Origin: Liolophura sinensis
Taxonomy: Eukaryota > Mollusca > Polyplacophora > Chitonida > Chitonidae
Direction: 5' to 3'
Length of the DNA stretch: 64,000 nucleotides
Assembly: GCF_032854445.1 (NCBI RefSeq)
Contig: NC_088304.1
Coordinates: forward strand, 4,836,001-4,900,000
The translations under genes and the position numbers were made by a program. The first letter of the stretch is position 1; the number at the start of each line of letters is the position of its first letter. The notes beneath the pieces are model-generated. The model did not search any database, was not told the DNA's origin, and saw nothing but the letters and a program-made list of their open reading frames with translations. Shown piece after piece: positions 1-7,878 of this stretch.

Positions 1-225
1 GGAAAAAAAGAGCGAAAAAAAAGAGGGAAAACGTCGGCTTGTAAAGTCGAGTGGGACAGCTCGAAAAGAGCTCCCGGGCGCCAAAACGGACCAATGGGTG
101 AGCCGGATTTACCCCAAAACTGCCCAATGGGGGGCCCGCAAAACGGACCAATCAGCGTGCGAGAAGAGGTTACGTAAGAAAAAACGAACCAATCAGCGCG
201 TGGTGAATTTCCGCGTGGATAGGTA
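1..225 (+). repeat. Left terminal inverted repeat, outer copy
   Basis: This is nearly identical to the reverse complement of 13080-13310, with about one base difference over the aligned length. The window begins roughly eight bases inside it, at the purine-rich run that follows AGTATAGGG in the other copies. It contains four CCAAT boxes (91, 124, 148, 189) and a palindromic TTACGTAA (170-177). Confidence 0.93.
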
Positions 226-233
226 GTATAACC

Positions 234-432
234 GTATAACAGTATAGGGAAAAAAGAGAGAAAAAAAGAGGCAAAACGTCGGCTTGTAAAGTCGAGTGGG
301 ACAGCTCGAAAAGAGCTCCCGGGCGCCAAAACGGACCAATGGGTGGCCCGCAAAACGGACCAATCAGCGTGCGAGAAGAGGTTACGTAAGAAAAAACGAA
401 CCAATCAGCGTGTGGTGAATTTCCGCGTGGAT
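234..432 (+). repeat. Left terminal inverted repeat, second (inner) tandem copy
   Basis: A second copy in the same orientation as the outer one, beginning GTATAACAGTATAGGG and ending in the same GCGTGGATAGG block. It is shorter than the outer copy by a short internal CCAAT-bearing segment. The right terminal copy has the long form, so it resembles the outer copy more. A tandem duplication of the end, or a second end captured by recombination, would explain this. Confidence 0.9.
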
Positions 433-445
433 AGGATAAAAGCCG
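336..445 (+). promoter_or_regulatory. Putative promoter in the inner left end repeat
   Basis: CCAAT boxes at 336-340, 360-364 and 401-405, a TTACGTAA palindrome (bZIP/ATF-like site) at 382-389 and a TATA-like GATAAAAG at 435-442 lie in promoter order about 190 bp before the first ATG (635). CCAAT plus a bZIP site plus a TATA-like box is a common animal promoter layout. Promoter function is inferred. Confidence 0.5.
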
Positions 446-634
446 GTGAAGACAGCGACCGGCAGCCTCAGACGCACCTGACGCTCTACCGGCCTGCCTG
501 CCTGCCTGCCGACCTGCCTGCTGACGACCCGACCTACTGACCTGCCGAGAGACGAGAAGAGAAGAGAAGAGACTGCTACACGACCTACCTACCTACCTGT
601 ACCTACCTGTCTACCTGCCTACCTGCCTGGTGAG

Positions 635-1969
635 ATGAAACGCTCCACCACCGTGAACCCCCTGCATGCTGCCATCAGGATGAAACGCTCAGCGTCTGTA
701 CCTGCCCGGTTATCCACCATAGCCGAACAAGAACAACCTCCCGAGAAGAAGAGGAAGGTGTGCCTGCCCTTACCCAGCGAGGTTCTTGCCAAATTACAGC
801 TGGCCTCCTGGCTGTGGGTGGGGGTGTGTAGAGACGAGACGATTGAGATTTGCCAATCACCGACAGACCCGAACGCTCCACCCAAACGCGTCAGGCTTGA
901 CGGGGTGGGGTGGACTCGGCTCAAGACCCTGGCTGCTGATCTACCTGAGGCGGGTTTACCTGTGCGGGAGCCACTCTCCAACGGGTACTTTCTGTCCACG
1001 CTGAGGAACTCGGAGGGTGTCCTGTACGTTCATGTGAAGAAATGGCGAGCCTACCAGCCGAACGGTCGACTCTACCCGACGAGTGAGGGTATCACGCTCA
1101 AGTACTGGACTTACTGGCAAAAACTAGTCCAGGCCATCCCCGACATCGACGCCTTGGTGCTGGTGGTGATCGAGGCTGGTGATAACGACGACATCCAAGA
1201 GTCCCAAGAGCCCCAAGAGCCGGGGATGGAGATGGAGATGATGGAAACGGAGGAGGGGAAGACTGAAGAGACCGGAGAGACTGGAGAAACTGGAGAGACT
1301 GGAGAGACTGGAGAGACTGGTGAGACGGGTGGTGAGGTGAATGCTGCTATGAGTGCTGCTTTAACCGCTGCTGTGACGGCTGCTGTGACGACTGCTGATG
1401 GGGAGACTGCCGATGATGCGACTACTGCTGCTACTGCAACCCCCACCATCCCCGACATCCCAGTGGAAAAGGTGGAAAAGGCGGATCCGTTAATCCCTGA
1501 GCTTGAGACGGCGCTAACAGCCTTGCTGTGGCAAGCTTACGATGTAGCTCTCCAACCCCACCTCCTCAAGTTACAGCGCGATGTGTACGGTCGACAATCC
1601 ACCAACACCGCGAGTGATCCATCTCCTCCCCGGCCCCCCTTGCTGGAGAACCGAGAGCTGACCCTGAGTATCGTGGACGAGGCCCGTATGCGTTACCTGA
1701 AAGAGGGAACTGTGTTGGCCAAGTTCATGCGCCAGGCCCGTAAGGCAGCCTCCCTCCCGTGGGCTGTGGAGAAGAGTGTGAAAGACCAACTGCGGCAGTT
1801 TTTAAATGAGACGCCGATCAACAAATCGAACCCGGCATTCGCCCAGATGTACGTGAAGTATTTGATGACAGCCAACAACCTCTCTGCACCTGACAAGCAG
1901 CCTACAATCCGGCCTAACAACCAAGCCAACCAGCCTACCCAGGCTACCCAGGCTACGATGACCGAGTGA
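635..1969 (+). CDS. PC4-like single-stranded DNA-binding protein of the Polinton
   Basis: 444 residues. Residues 116-176 resemble the C-terminal ssDNA-binding domain of transcriptional coactivator PC4/Sub1: a strand-rich segment, a 'PNGRLYPTSEGITL' turn and strand, then a WxxLxxxIxDID helix. Residues 63-106 look like a second, weaker unit of the same kind, with VRLDGVGWTRLKTLA matching the ITLKYWTYWQKLV strand-helix. PEKKRKV at 36-42 resembles the SV40-type nuclear localisation signal. An acidic stretch with Glu-Thr-Gly triplet repeats lies near residue 220, followed by an Ala/Thr-rich run, and the C-terminus is Gln/Thr-rich. PC4 proteins coat ssDNA in transcription, replication and repair; a replication or late-transcription role here is inference. 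It is the first gene inside the left end repeats. Confidence 0.65.
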   Translation: MKRSTTVNPLHAAIRMKRSASVPARLSTIAEQEQPPEKKRKVCLPLPSEVLAKLQLASWLWVGVCRDETIEICQSPTDPNAPPKRVRLDGVGWTRLKTLAADLPEAGLPVREPLSNGYFLSTLRNSEGVLYVHVKKWRAYQPNGRLYPTSEGITLKYWTYWQKLVQAIPDIDALVLVVIEAGDNDDIQESQEPQEPGMEMEMMETEEGKTEETGETGETGETGETGETGETGGEVNAAMSAALTAAVTAAVTTADGETADDATTAATATPTIPDIPVEKVEKADPLIPELETALTALLWQAYDVALQPHLLKLQRDVYGRQSTNTASDPSPPRPPLLENRELTLSIVDEARMRYLKEGTVLAKFMRQARKAASLPWAVEKSVKDQLRQFLNETPINKSNPAFAQMYVKYLMTANNLSAPDKQPTIRPNNQANQPTQATQATMTE

Positions 1970-2236
1970 GTGTGTTTTTGTTTTAACCGCACCACCCTTA
2001 CCCAGCTTTTTTTTGTTTTTCCCTTCATACATTCTCGTTTTGTGTTTACCTATGTGTGGTTTTTACAGGAAGATGACCAGGGTGGTGCGCGTTATAAACA
2101 TTGACCAGTGTCAGGACTTTCATATTGGCGATACAATCATCATCACGAGACATTTCTCACCGTGACACCAAAATAATGGACACTTACAACATGTATTTAT
2201 TCGTTCATTCGTTTGTTCACTGTTCGAGTTCGAAAA

Positions 2237-2242
2237 AATAAA
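2237..2242 (+). terminator. Candidate polyadenylation signal AATAAA
   Basis: A canonical AATAAA inside an A-rich run, about 270 bases after the PC4-like reading frame. It may serve the first transcription unit of the element. The assignment is positional only. Confidence 0.35.
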
Positions 2243-2322
2243 TAAAAAAATGAAATAAGTTTTCAGGTTGACGACCCTGGTCTTTTGTGTTGGTTATTGT
2301 CTTTACCTGTTGGTGAAGGGAT

Positions 2323-2350
2323 AGTCTATCTATCTATCTATCTATCTATC
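2323..2350. repeat. TATC microsatellite
   Basis: A run of about six to seven TATC units in the non-coding stretch between the PC4-like gene and the integrase. Confidence 0.85.
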
Positions 2351-2427
2351 GTTTTGATTGATGTGGCTAGGGTTCGGTCGGTGGTGGCATTAGAATGACG
2401 ACGGTGTCTTCTTTATGTCTTTTCTAG

Positions 2428-2694
2428 CCTGGCGAAGCTCCGTACAACGCCGCAATGGAAAGACTGGGTAGCTGTCGTCACCGACCTGCAAAGCTACACA
2501 AGTGTACTTCATAGTATGTTTGCGGGTGGTAGGGTGAACGGGGGACGACTGCAGGTGCTGCAAGCGTACACTGAAGACGTCTGTCAGCATGTCGAGGATT
2601 CCCGACCTATTCAAGCGTATTACGTAGAGATTGCTCGTCCCACGTTAACAGAGGTCTATCAACGCTCCGTGTTACAGACCTGTACATTGCTGTA
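2428..2694 (+). other. Unrecognised open stretch in the Polinton
   Basis: About 88 codons are open here and end at a TAA, directly after a pyrimidine-rich stretch with a splice-acceptor-like TTTTCTAG. The codon use looks coding (balanced, GC-rich third positions). The predicted peptide matches no family I know. It could be a small element gene or a downstream exon; I cannot decide from sequence alone. Confidence 0.3.
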
Positions 2695-2763
2695 AAGAAT
2701 AATACTAATACTGTTACCTTACTATGGAATCCATCCCCGGTGTTTTTGTGTTTTCTTTTTATA

Positions 2764-2812
2764 TGGACTGGGTCAGTGTGTCAGGCTAGGGCCACTCTAT
2801 ACTATATATAGG
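2764..2812 (+). promoter_or_regulatory. Putative promoter ahead of the integrase gene
   Basis: The block GGACTGGGTCAGTGTGTCA is followed, across GCTAGGG, by TATATATA at about 2803-2810. That is 140 bases ahead of the integrase frame and 70 bases ahead of an ATG at 2879. The first block recurs in inverted orientation at 11579-11614, which suggests a functional motif. Function is inferred. Confidence 0.4.
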
Positions 2813-2951
2813 CGGTCTGAGGTGGGTTCACTCATTACACACAACAGACACCAAGCAGCAAGGACGACGTGGCGGACTATGCCTCGCACGAAAAAAAAAA
2901 TCAATCACGCCGGGCCGTGGTTCAAACCCGATCGATACCGCTCTCCATGCT

Positions 2952-4001
2952 TTGTATTACAACCCGGACAGTCCAGCGGCTTACAGCGGGGTTCAACCCC
3001 TGCTCAAGGCAGCTCGACAACAGGGACTCAAAGTGAGTCGAACCCACGTGTCGGCTTGGCTGGCTCAGCAGGACACGTACACACTCCACCGACCTGCACG
3101 CCGCCATTACCCGCGTAACCGAGTGGTGGTTGGGGGTATGGACAGTCAGTGGCAGGCGGACCTGGTCGACATGACAGCGTTCACCAAAGAGAATGACAAC
3201 AACCGTTACCTACTGACCTGCATCGATGTGCTCTCCAAGTATGCCTGGGTGATCCCACTCCGGGCCAAAACCGGGGCTCGTTTGATCGAGGCATTTCAAC
3301 AGATTTTCAAGACGGGTCGCCGACCGTTGTACCTGCAAACGGACGAGGGGAAAGAGTTTCTGAACAGACCGTTTCAAGCCTTTTTAAAGGACAAAGGGGT
3401 GTTTTTCTTTCACACGTTTAACGAAACCAAAGCCTCCGTGGTAGAACGGTTCAACCGCACTTTGAAAGGTCGCATGTACAAATATTTCACCGCTCACAAC
3501 ACTCGGCGCTACCTGGACGCCTTACCGGCCCTGGTTCGCGGTTACAATCAAGCCTACCACCGAAGCATACGACGAGCCCCTATCGACGTCACTCCCCAGA
3601 ACCAGAAGGAAGTCCGGCAAGTCTTGTACGGTCCATCCACACACAAACGCTCGGTCCACCGGTATCGGGCCGGTGATCTCGTGCGTATCAGTAAAGTGAA
3701 AGGGAAATTTGAAAAATCATACCTGCCGAATTGGAGCACGGAAATGTTCCGCATCGTCCGCTCCCACCCTCGACAGCCTGCTGTGTACACACTGGAGGAT
3801 TTGAACGGGGATCAATTGCTAGGGACGTTTTACGAAACCGAACTCCAACCGGTGACAGCCGCGGTGGATAAGTTTTATCAGGTGGAGAAGATCTTAAAAA
3901 GGGAGCGGCGGCGAGGGAAACTGTACTATTGGGTGAAGTGGGTCGGTTATCCACCCAGCTTTAATTCTTGGGTCCCGGCCACGGACGTGAAACGTATTTA
4001 A
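2952..4001 (+). CDS. Polinton retroviral-type integrase with chromodomain
   Basis: An rve-family integrase that joins element ends to host DNA. The frame gives 349 residues; the true start is uncertain because it opens with TTG. An N-terminal helical segment with the Polinton-typical WLAQQDTYTLHRP lies at about residues 36-48. The catalytic core has acidic residues at D70 (QADLVDM), D131 (LQTDEGKEF) and E165 (ASVVERFNR). An SH3-like region follows. A C-terminal chromodomain occupies about 309-347, with aromatic YQVEKIL, YYWVKWVGY and SWVP blocks. In related elements a chromodomain biases insertion towards marked chromatin. It sits ahead of the capsid genes, as in many Polintons. Confidence 0.93.
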   Translation: MYYNPDSPAAYSGVQPLLKAARQQGLKVSRTHVSAWLAQQDTYTLHRPARRHYPRNRVVVGGMDSQWQADLVDMTAFTKENDNNRYLLTCIDVLSKYAWVIPLRAKTGARLIEAFQQIFKTGRRPLYLQTDEGKEFLNRPFQAFLKDKGVFFFHTFNETKASVVERFNRTLKGRMYKYFTAHNTRRYLDALPALVRGYNQAYHRSIRRAPIDVTPQNQKEVRQVLYGPSTHKRSVHRYRAGDLVRISKVKGKFEKSYLPNWSTEMFRIVRSHPRQPAVYTLEDLNGDQLLGTFYETELQPVTAAVDKFYQVEKILKRERRRGKLYYWVKWVGYPPSFNSWVPATDVKRI

Positions 4002-4051
4002 ACCCGAGGCTAACGGGGTCGCTACCACTTCCGACTGACCTGCCTTAAGGG

Positions 4052-4672
4052 ATGGATCGGTGTATACAAGGCTTGCGCGAGAATAAAGGGACCGTAGCAG
4101 CCGTACTGGGCGTTCTCTTGTACATCGGTGCTTTAGTGGGTGGATTGGCTGCAGAACTCAGCCTACAACTGCTCCAAGACCAGTCAACCCTGCAATATCT
4201 ACGAGGACAATTAAACAAGACGCGTTTCCGCTGGATTGGGGCACCTGTATCGCCACCCCAACCACCGTCAATCGCCCGTCGGTTTGACAATACCGAGAAC
4301 GCCGTCACTGCCACTAGCGCCATTACCCCGAGCTGGGATCGAACTCCCACGTCACAACCCTCCACACCCACCACAACCACACTACACCGACGGCACCCAC
4401 TCTCCTCAAACTCCTCAAACTCCTCAAACTCTTCAAACTCCTCACCCCCTTCACCCACCCCTACTCACCCCACCACACCAATACCTAACATCGTTTCCAC
4501 ACCTGTCTATCTACCCCCTAACACAACACAGGTAACACAGGTAACACAGGTAACACAGCCAACACAGGCAACACAGGCAACGCAGACAGCGCAGGCACCA
4601 TCACCTGCCGTCACTCCCCCCACTATCCACCACCCCCACCCGTACGACGATCCAAACCGCCGACGGAGCTAG
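4052..4672 (+). CDS. Polinton single-pass membrane protein, Ser/Thr/Pro-rich
   Basis: 206 residues of unknown function. Residues 14-37 form one strongly hydrophobic segment (VAAVLGVLLYIGALVGGLAAEL), followed by a short coil-like stretch. The rest is low complexity: Pro/Ser/Thr-rich with Ser-Asn repeats and a Thr-Gln-Val/Ala repeat near the end. This is the layout of a type II or III membrane protein with a mucin-like tail. It starts 50 bases after the integrase stop and ends 8 bases before the ATPase, so it belongs to a tightly packed gene block. A role in the particle membrane or in release would be guesswork. Confidence 0.55.
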   Translation: MDRCIQGLRENKGTVAAVLGVLLYIGALVGGLAAELSLQLLQDQSTLQYLRGQLNKTRFRWIGAPVSPPQPPSIARRFDNTENAVTATSAITPSWDRTPTSQPSTPTTTTLHRRHPLSSNSSNSSNSSNSSPPSPTPTHPTTPIPNIVSTPVYLPPNTTQVTQVTQVTQPTQATQATQTAQAPSPAVTPPTIHHPHPYDDPNRRRS

Positions 4673-4680
4673 TTCTACCC

Positions 4681-5343
4681 ATGGACACGCGATGGGAGCA
4701 TCCCTTTACCTGCATTGTCAGCGGCCCGACGGGATCTGGGAAGTCTGTGTTTGTGAAACGGTTAGTGGAACACGCTCCAGCTCTCATTCATCCACCCCCA
4801 CAACGCATCGTCTGGTGTTACGGGGAGTGGCAGCCATTGTACACCACGTTACCTCACGTTCAGTTTGAAGAAGGTGTGCCCAGCCCGTCCAGTTTCGACC
4901 CGGGGGAGCGGACGTTAGTCGTCGTGGATGATTTGATGGCTGAAGCCGACGATCGCGTGACAAAACTCTTCACCAAAGGCAGTCACCACCGCAATATCAG
5001 CGTGGTGTACATCGTGCAGAATTTGTTTAACAAAACCAAAGACCATCGGACCATCAGTCTGAACGCACACTACTTGGTGCTGTTCAAAAACCCGCGAGAT
5101 GTATCCCAAATTACCACGATCGCTAAACAAATGGCTCCAGGGCGGACACAGTACGTGCGCGAGGCCTTTGAAGATGCCACGGCTGAACCTCACGGGTATT
5201 TGCTGGTGGATTTCAAGCAAACCACACCCGATCATAACACCAACTTTGAACCTACAATCTACCACATCAGTTTGTTTTGGCTGGCTGGCTGGTGGGTAGG
5301 CTGGTGGGTGGGCTGGCTGACGTGTCAGCTGACGGACTGGTAA
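4681..5343 (+). CDS. Polinton FtsK/HerA-type DNA-packaging ATPase
   Basis: 220 residues, similar to A32-type packaging ATPases of Polintons and large DNA viruses. Walker A is GPTGSGKS at residues 15-22, preceded by the typical PFTCIVS strand. Walker B is LVVVDD at 79-84. The downstream GSHHRNISVVYIVQNLF and NAHYLVLFKNPRD blocks are highly typical of the family. Such ATPases pump the genome into preformed capsids. The last 30 residues are Trp/Gly-rich and unlike the family. The gene sits between the membrane protein and the small virion-type proteins. Confidence 0.92.
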   Translation: MDTRWEHPFTCIVSGPTGSGKSVFVKRLVEHAPALIHPPPQRIVWCYGEWQPLYTTLPHVQFEEGVPSPSSFDPGERTLVVVDDLMAEADDRVTKLFTKGSHHRNISVVYIVQNLFNKTKDHRTISLNAHYLVLFKNPRDVSQITTIAKQMAPGRTQYVREAFEDATAEPHGYLLVDFKQTTPDHNTNFEPTIYHISLFWLAGWWVGWWVGWLTCQLTDW

Positions 5344-5430
5344 AACAGTGTATTATTGCGGCGAGCGGTGACTAGGTCGGTGTGTCAGTGTGTCATCATA
5401 AAACTTTGAACACACAGTCTATCACCTCAG

Positions 5431-5841
5431 TTGCTCTCACGACGACGACCCGTGATGAGGTCACACCGTCTCCAACGTTACGGTCCCTTATTAACCCTAC
5501 TCGCGCGAGCCACCCCCTCTATTCGTCAGGCTGTGCTGCGGGGTAACGATCCAGGATTACTCCGGTGCTTGTGTGAATGTGCTAAGAATGTGTTAAATGG
5601 AAACGTCCCACTCTCGCCGGCTCAGAAGGTGAAGTTACAGCGACACAAGACGGGTCTTCGCACTTTGGTGAAGAAAAGTGTTCCCCTGCATAAGAAAGGA
5701 CGGATTGTTCAACGTGGTGGATTCCTGCCACTGCTTCTCGCTCCCCTCCTCGCCAAAGCCATTGTACCAGCCGTTCTCGGGGGTGTTGTCGGCGGTGTCG
5801 TTAAGGGTGTCACTAGTAAGGCTATAGCTGGTGGTAGGTAA
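5431..5841 (+). CDS. Polinton small basic virion-type protein with hydrophobic C-terminus
   Basis: 136 residues. The N-terminus is Arg-rich, the middle is Lys/Arg-rich (AQKVKLQRHKTGLRTLVKK), and a GGFLPLLLAPLLA motif leads into a Gly/Val-rich hydrophobic tail. Proteins of this build recur in Polintons next to the ATPase and capsid genes and have been compared with adenovirus core or membrane-lytic peptides (pX/pVI-like). The exact role is unproven. It ends at the A of the next gene's ATG, a one-base contact that suggests compact packing or coupled expression. Confidence 0.6.
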   Translation: MLSRRRPVMRSHRLQRYGPLLTLLARATPSIRQAVLRGNDPGLLRCLCECAKNVLNGNVPLSPAQKVKLQRHKTGLRTLVKKSVPLHKKGRIVQRGGFLPLLLAPLLAKAIVPAVLGGVVGGVVKGVTSKAIAGGR

Positions 5842-6545
5842 TGCAGCACGCCAAGAAAATGGCCTTGGTCGAGCCACGGCTCTTAGAGACGCTCACACGA
5901 CCTTCACCTTCAGCCCATCCACCTCCAGCCCACCCCAACTCCCCATACCCCGTCCCCAGTACGGTGAAAGCCCTCAACACGCTCGATCAAGAGATGGCCT
6001 CGATCCTCCACGACAGGACTCTCTCGGACGAGGAGAAAATACAGCGATATCACCACACCCTTCAACGGTACCGAACGTTTCAAGATCAATACCAAATCGG
6101 GCGGCGACCGAGTTCGATCCCACCTCAGGCCAAATCCACAGCCAGTCGTTTTTTGAGCGAGGCGGATAAGGCGATGTTAGACACCCCGACCCAAACCCTC
6201 CAGCCTACCACCCCTACCATCCCTACCACCCTTAGCCCCTCACACGAGCGCTCAATACCCCGGGATCACTACCGGGCTTGGGTGCGGGAAAAAATGAGCA
6301 CACCCGCCGAGCTGGGGAATCCCCCGACCGAGCTGGGGAATCACCCGATCGCCAGAACCCCGACCAGCCAACATAAAAAAAAACCCAGGCCCTCCACTAC
6401 CACCTCTAGTTCCACACACACACCACACACCACACACACCACACACACCACACCAAAGCGACCCAAGAAGACGCGACGAGGCCAGCGATCTGAACTCCGG
6501 CCCGCTTCATCTATCATACGCCCGCTCAGGTGGAGTCCCTATTAA
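5841..6545 (+). CDS. Polinton conserved protein of unknown function
   Basis: 234 residues. The N-terminal third is the conserved part: a KKMALVEPRLLE block, then a helical LDQEMASILHDRTLSDEEKIQRYHHTLQRYRTF segment at about residues 48-80. I recall this build from other animal Polintons, always near the capsid genes, with no assigned activity. The rest is low complexity: Pro/Thr repeats, a duplicated AELGN unit, and a His-Thr repeat before a basic patch. It ends in RPLRWSPY, a short aromatic C-terminus also typical of the group. A scaffold or capsid-associated role is inference. Confidence 0.6.
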   Translation: MQHAKKMALVEPRLLETLTRPSPSAHPPPAHPNSPYPVPSTVKALNTLDQEMASILHDRTLSDEEKIQRYHHTLQRYRTFQDQYQIGRRPSSIPPQAKSTASRFLSEADKAMLDTPTQTLQPTTPTIPTTLSPSHERSIPRDHYRAWVREKMSTPAELGNPPTELGNHPIARTPTSQHKKKPRPSTTTSSSTHTPHTTHTTHTTPKRPKKTRRGQRSELRPASSIIRPLRWSPY

Positions 6546-6609
6546 TTAAATACAGGCACCAGAGGACAAAACGATCAGTCCACCTGAGGGAGATCATCTC
6601 ACCCACACC

Positions 6610-7383
6610 ATGTTTTACGTGACGCTACCCAGTAACAGCTCGCTGGACTACTTCCCCAACAATACCTTGACGCGTTTCACCACCCAATTACCCCGCCCCA
6701 TCCATTTGACAGGTGACTGGGAATGTGGGCTGGTCGAAATACAGTATCCCCGGACCTGGTTTAACGTGCGGTCAGGTGAAGTGTGGTATACCATAGACTC
6801 CCCAAAAGACTCGCACCACGGTACGCATAAGCTCATATTACCAGCCGGCTACTACCCGACACCCAAAGACCTGGCCTGGGGGTTGACCAAATTGTTAAGC
6901 GAGACAGAGATCTGCGATCTCCAGGAGCACGCCGGGGACTTAACGTTTGAGTTCGACGATATGCAGCGGAAATACAGCGTGCGGTTTGAGAAACCACTGG
7001 GGCTTGGTTTCAGCCCACGGCTAATGCAACTCATGAATTTACCTTACGGATGGCTCATGGGACCGGCGGACCTCATGTATGTCGGTGCCGAGGATTTAAC
7101 GATCAGCACACCCACGCTGTACGTGTACACAGACATTATCGAACCGCGTGTGGTGGGGGACACGTTGGCCCCGCTGTTGCGGACGGTTACCACGGAAGGG
7201 CAGTATGGGGAGCACGTCTCCAAGACTTTCCAACACGTGGAATACATCCCCGTGCAGTCCAAACATTTCTCGACGGTGGACATTGATATTAGGGACGACA
7301 CGGGTCAATCCGTCGCATTTGAACGCGGTAAAGTGGTGGTGACACTTCACTTTCGACAGCGGCGTGCTTTACCCTTGCAATAA
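6610..7383 (+). CDS. Polinton minor capsid protein (penton)
   Basis: 257 residues, a single jelly-roll capsid vertex protein. Typical blocks are the N-terminal MFYVTLPSNSSLDYFPNNT, WECGLVEIQYPRTW (about residues 38-51), the LYVYTDIIEPRVVGD strand (about 170-184), and the C-terminal VEYIPVQSKHFSTVDIDIRD...VVVTLHFRQRR. It forms pentamers at the corners of the icosahedral shell. It ends at the ATG region of the next gene (overlapping start at 7383), in the capsid block with the major capsid protein. Confidence 0.92.
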   Translation: MFYVTLPSNSSLDYFPNNTLTRFTTQLPRPIHLTGDWECGLVEIQYPRTWFNVRSGEVWYTIDSPKDSHHGTHKLILPAGYYPTPKDLAWGLTKLLSETEICDLQEHAGDLTFEFDDMQRKYSVRFEKPLGLGFSPRLMQLMNLPYGWLMGPADLMYVGAEDLTISTPTLYVYTDIIEPRVVGDTLAPLLRTVTTEGQYGEHVSKTFQHVEYIPVQSKHFSTVDIDIRDDTGQSVAFERGKVVVTLHFRQRRALPLQ

Positions 7384-7847
7384 TGGCATCACAGCAGGCT
7401 TACATCGACTATTACACCAAACAAGCCGGCGGAGGTGGGTTACCTGTGTTTCGGGGTGTGGCTGTCCAGCGCGGTCACGGTTTGCTGGGTGGTCTCAGCA
7501 AACTCCTCCCACAGCCCTTGTTAACCTCGCCGGCTGTGAAAGCACTGGGCAAAACGGCGTTACGAACCGGACTGCAAGTCGTGGGGGACGTGCTGAGTGG
7601 GGGCGTGTCACCACAACAGGCTTTGAAACGACGCGGTTTGGCGACTGGAAAACAGCTGCTGGTCAAAGCTAGTCGCTACGCCCGACAGCGGTTACTGGGT
7701 GAGCCTATAAAACGGAAGACACCGCGCGTCACGCCCACTCGTCACCGACACGTGGGACTTAAAAGACGTGCCGTCAAGCCCAGAAGAAGACACATCAAAA
7801 CTCGAGCCACATCGAATGCCCTGAATCCACCGGATATTTTCAGCTAA
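7383..7847 (+). CDS. Polinton pVI-like basic capsid-associated protein
   Basis: 154 residues. The N-terminal YIDYYTKQAGGGGLPVFRG and GHGLLGGL blocks, a central helix rich in small residues (ALGKTALRTGLQVVGDVLSGG) and a strongly basic C-terminus are recurrent in Polintons between the two capsid genes. The form resembles adenovirus pVI (amphipathic, membrane-active, basic tail), but that comparison rests on build and position, not clear identity. It starts on the last base of the minor capsid frame. Confidence 0.65.
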   Translation: MASQQAYIDYYTKQAGGGGLPVFRGVAVQRGHGLLGGLSKLLPQPLLTSPAVKALGKTALRTGLQVVGDVLSGGVSPQQALKRRGLATGKQLLVKASRYARQRLLGEPIKRKTPRVTPTRHRHVGLKRRAVKPRRRHIKTRATSNALNPPDIFS

Positions 7848-7878
7848 ACACACACGCGCACGCGCACATACACAAGCC

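Noticed and set aside
1-432. The two same-orientation left repeats as LTRs of a retroelement
   Set aside because: They are adjacent, the same sequence is inverted at 13080-13317, and the genes between are of the Polinton type.
1111-1458. Val/Ser/Pro-repeat minus-strand frame
   Set aside because: Shadow of the Glu-Thr-Gly and Ala/Thr repeats of the PC4-like gene.
4045-4458. 137-residue minus-strand Glu/Phe-rich frame
   Set aside because: Shadow of the low-complexity coding stretch of the plus-strand membrane protein.
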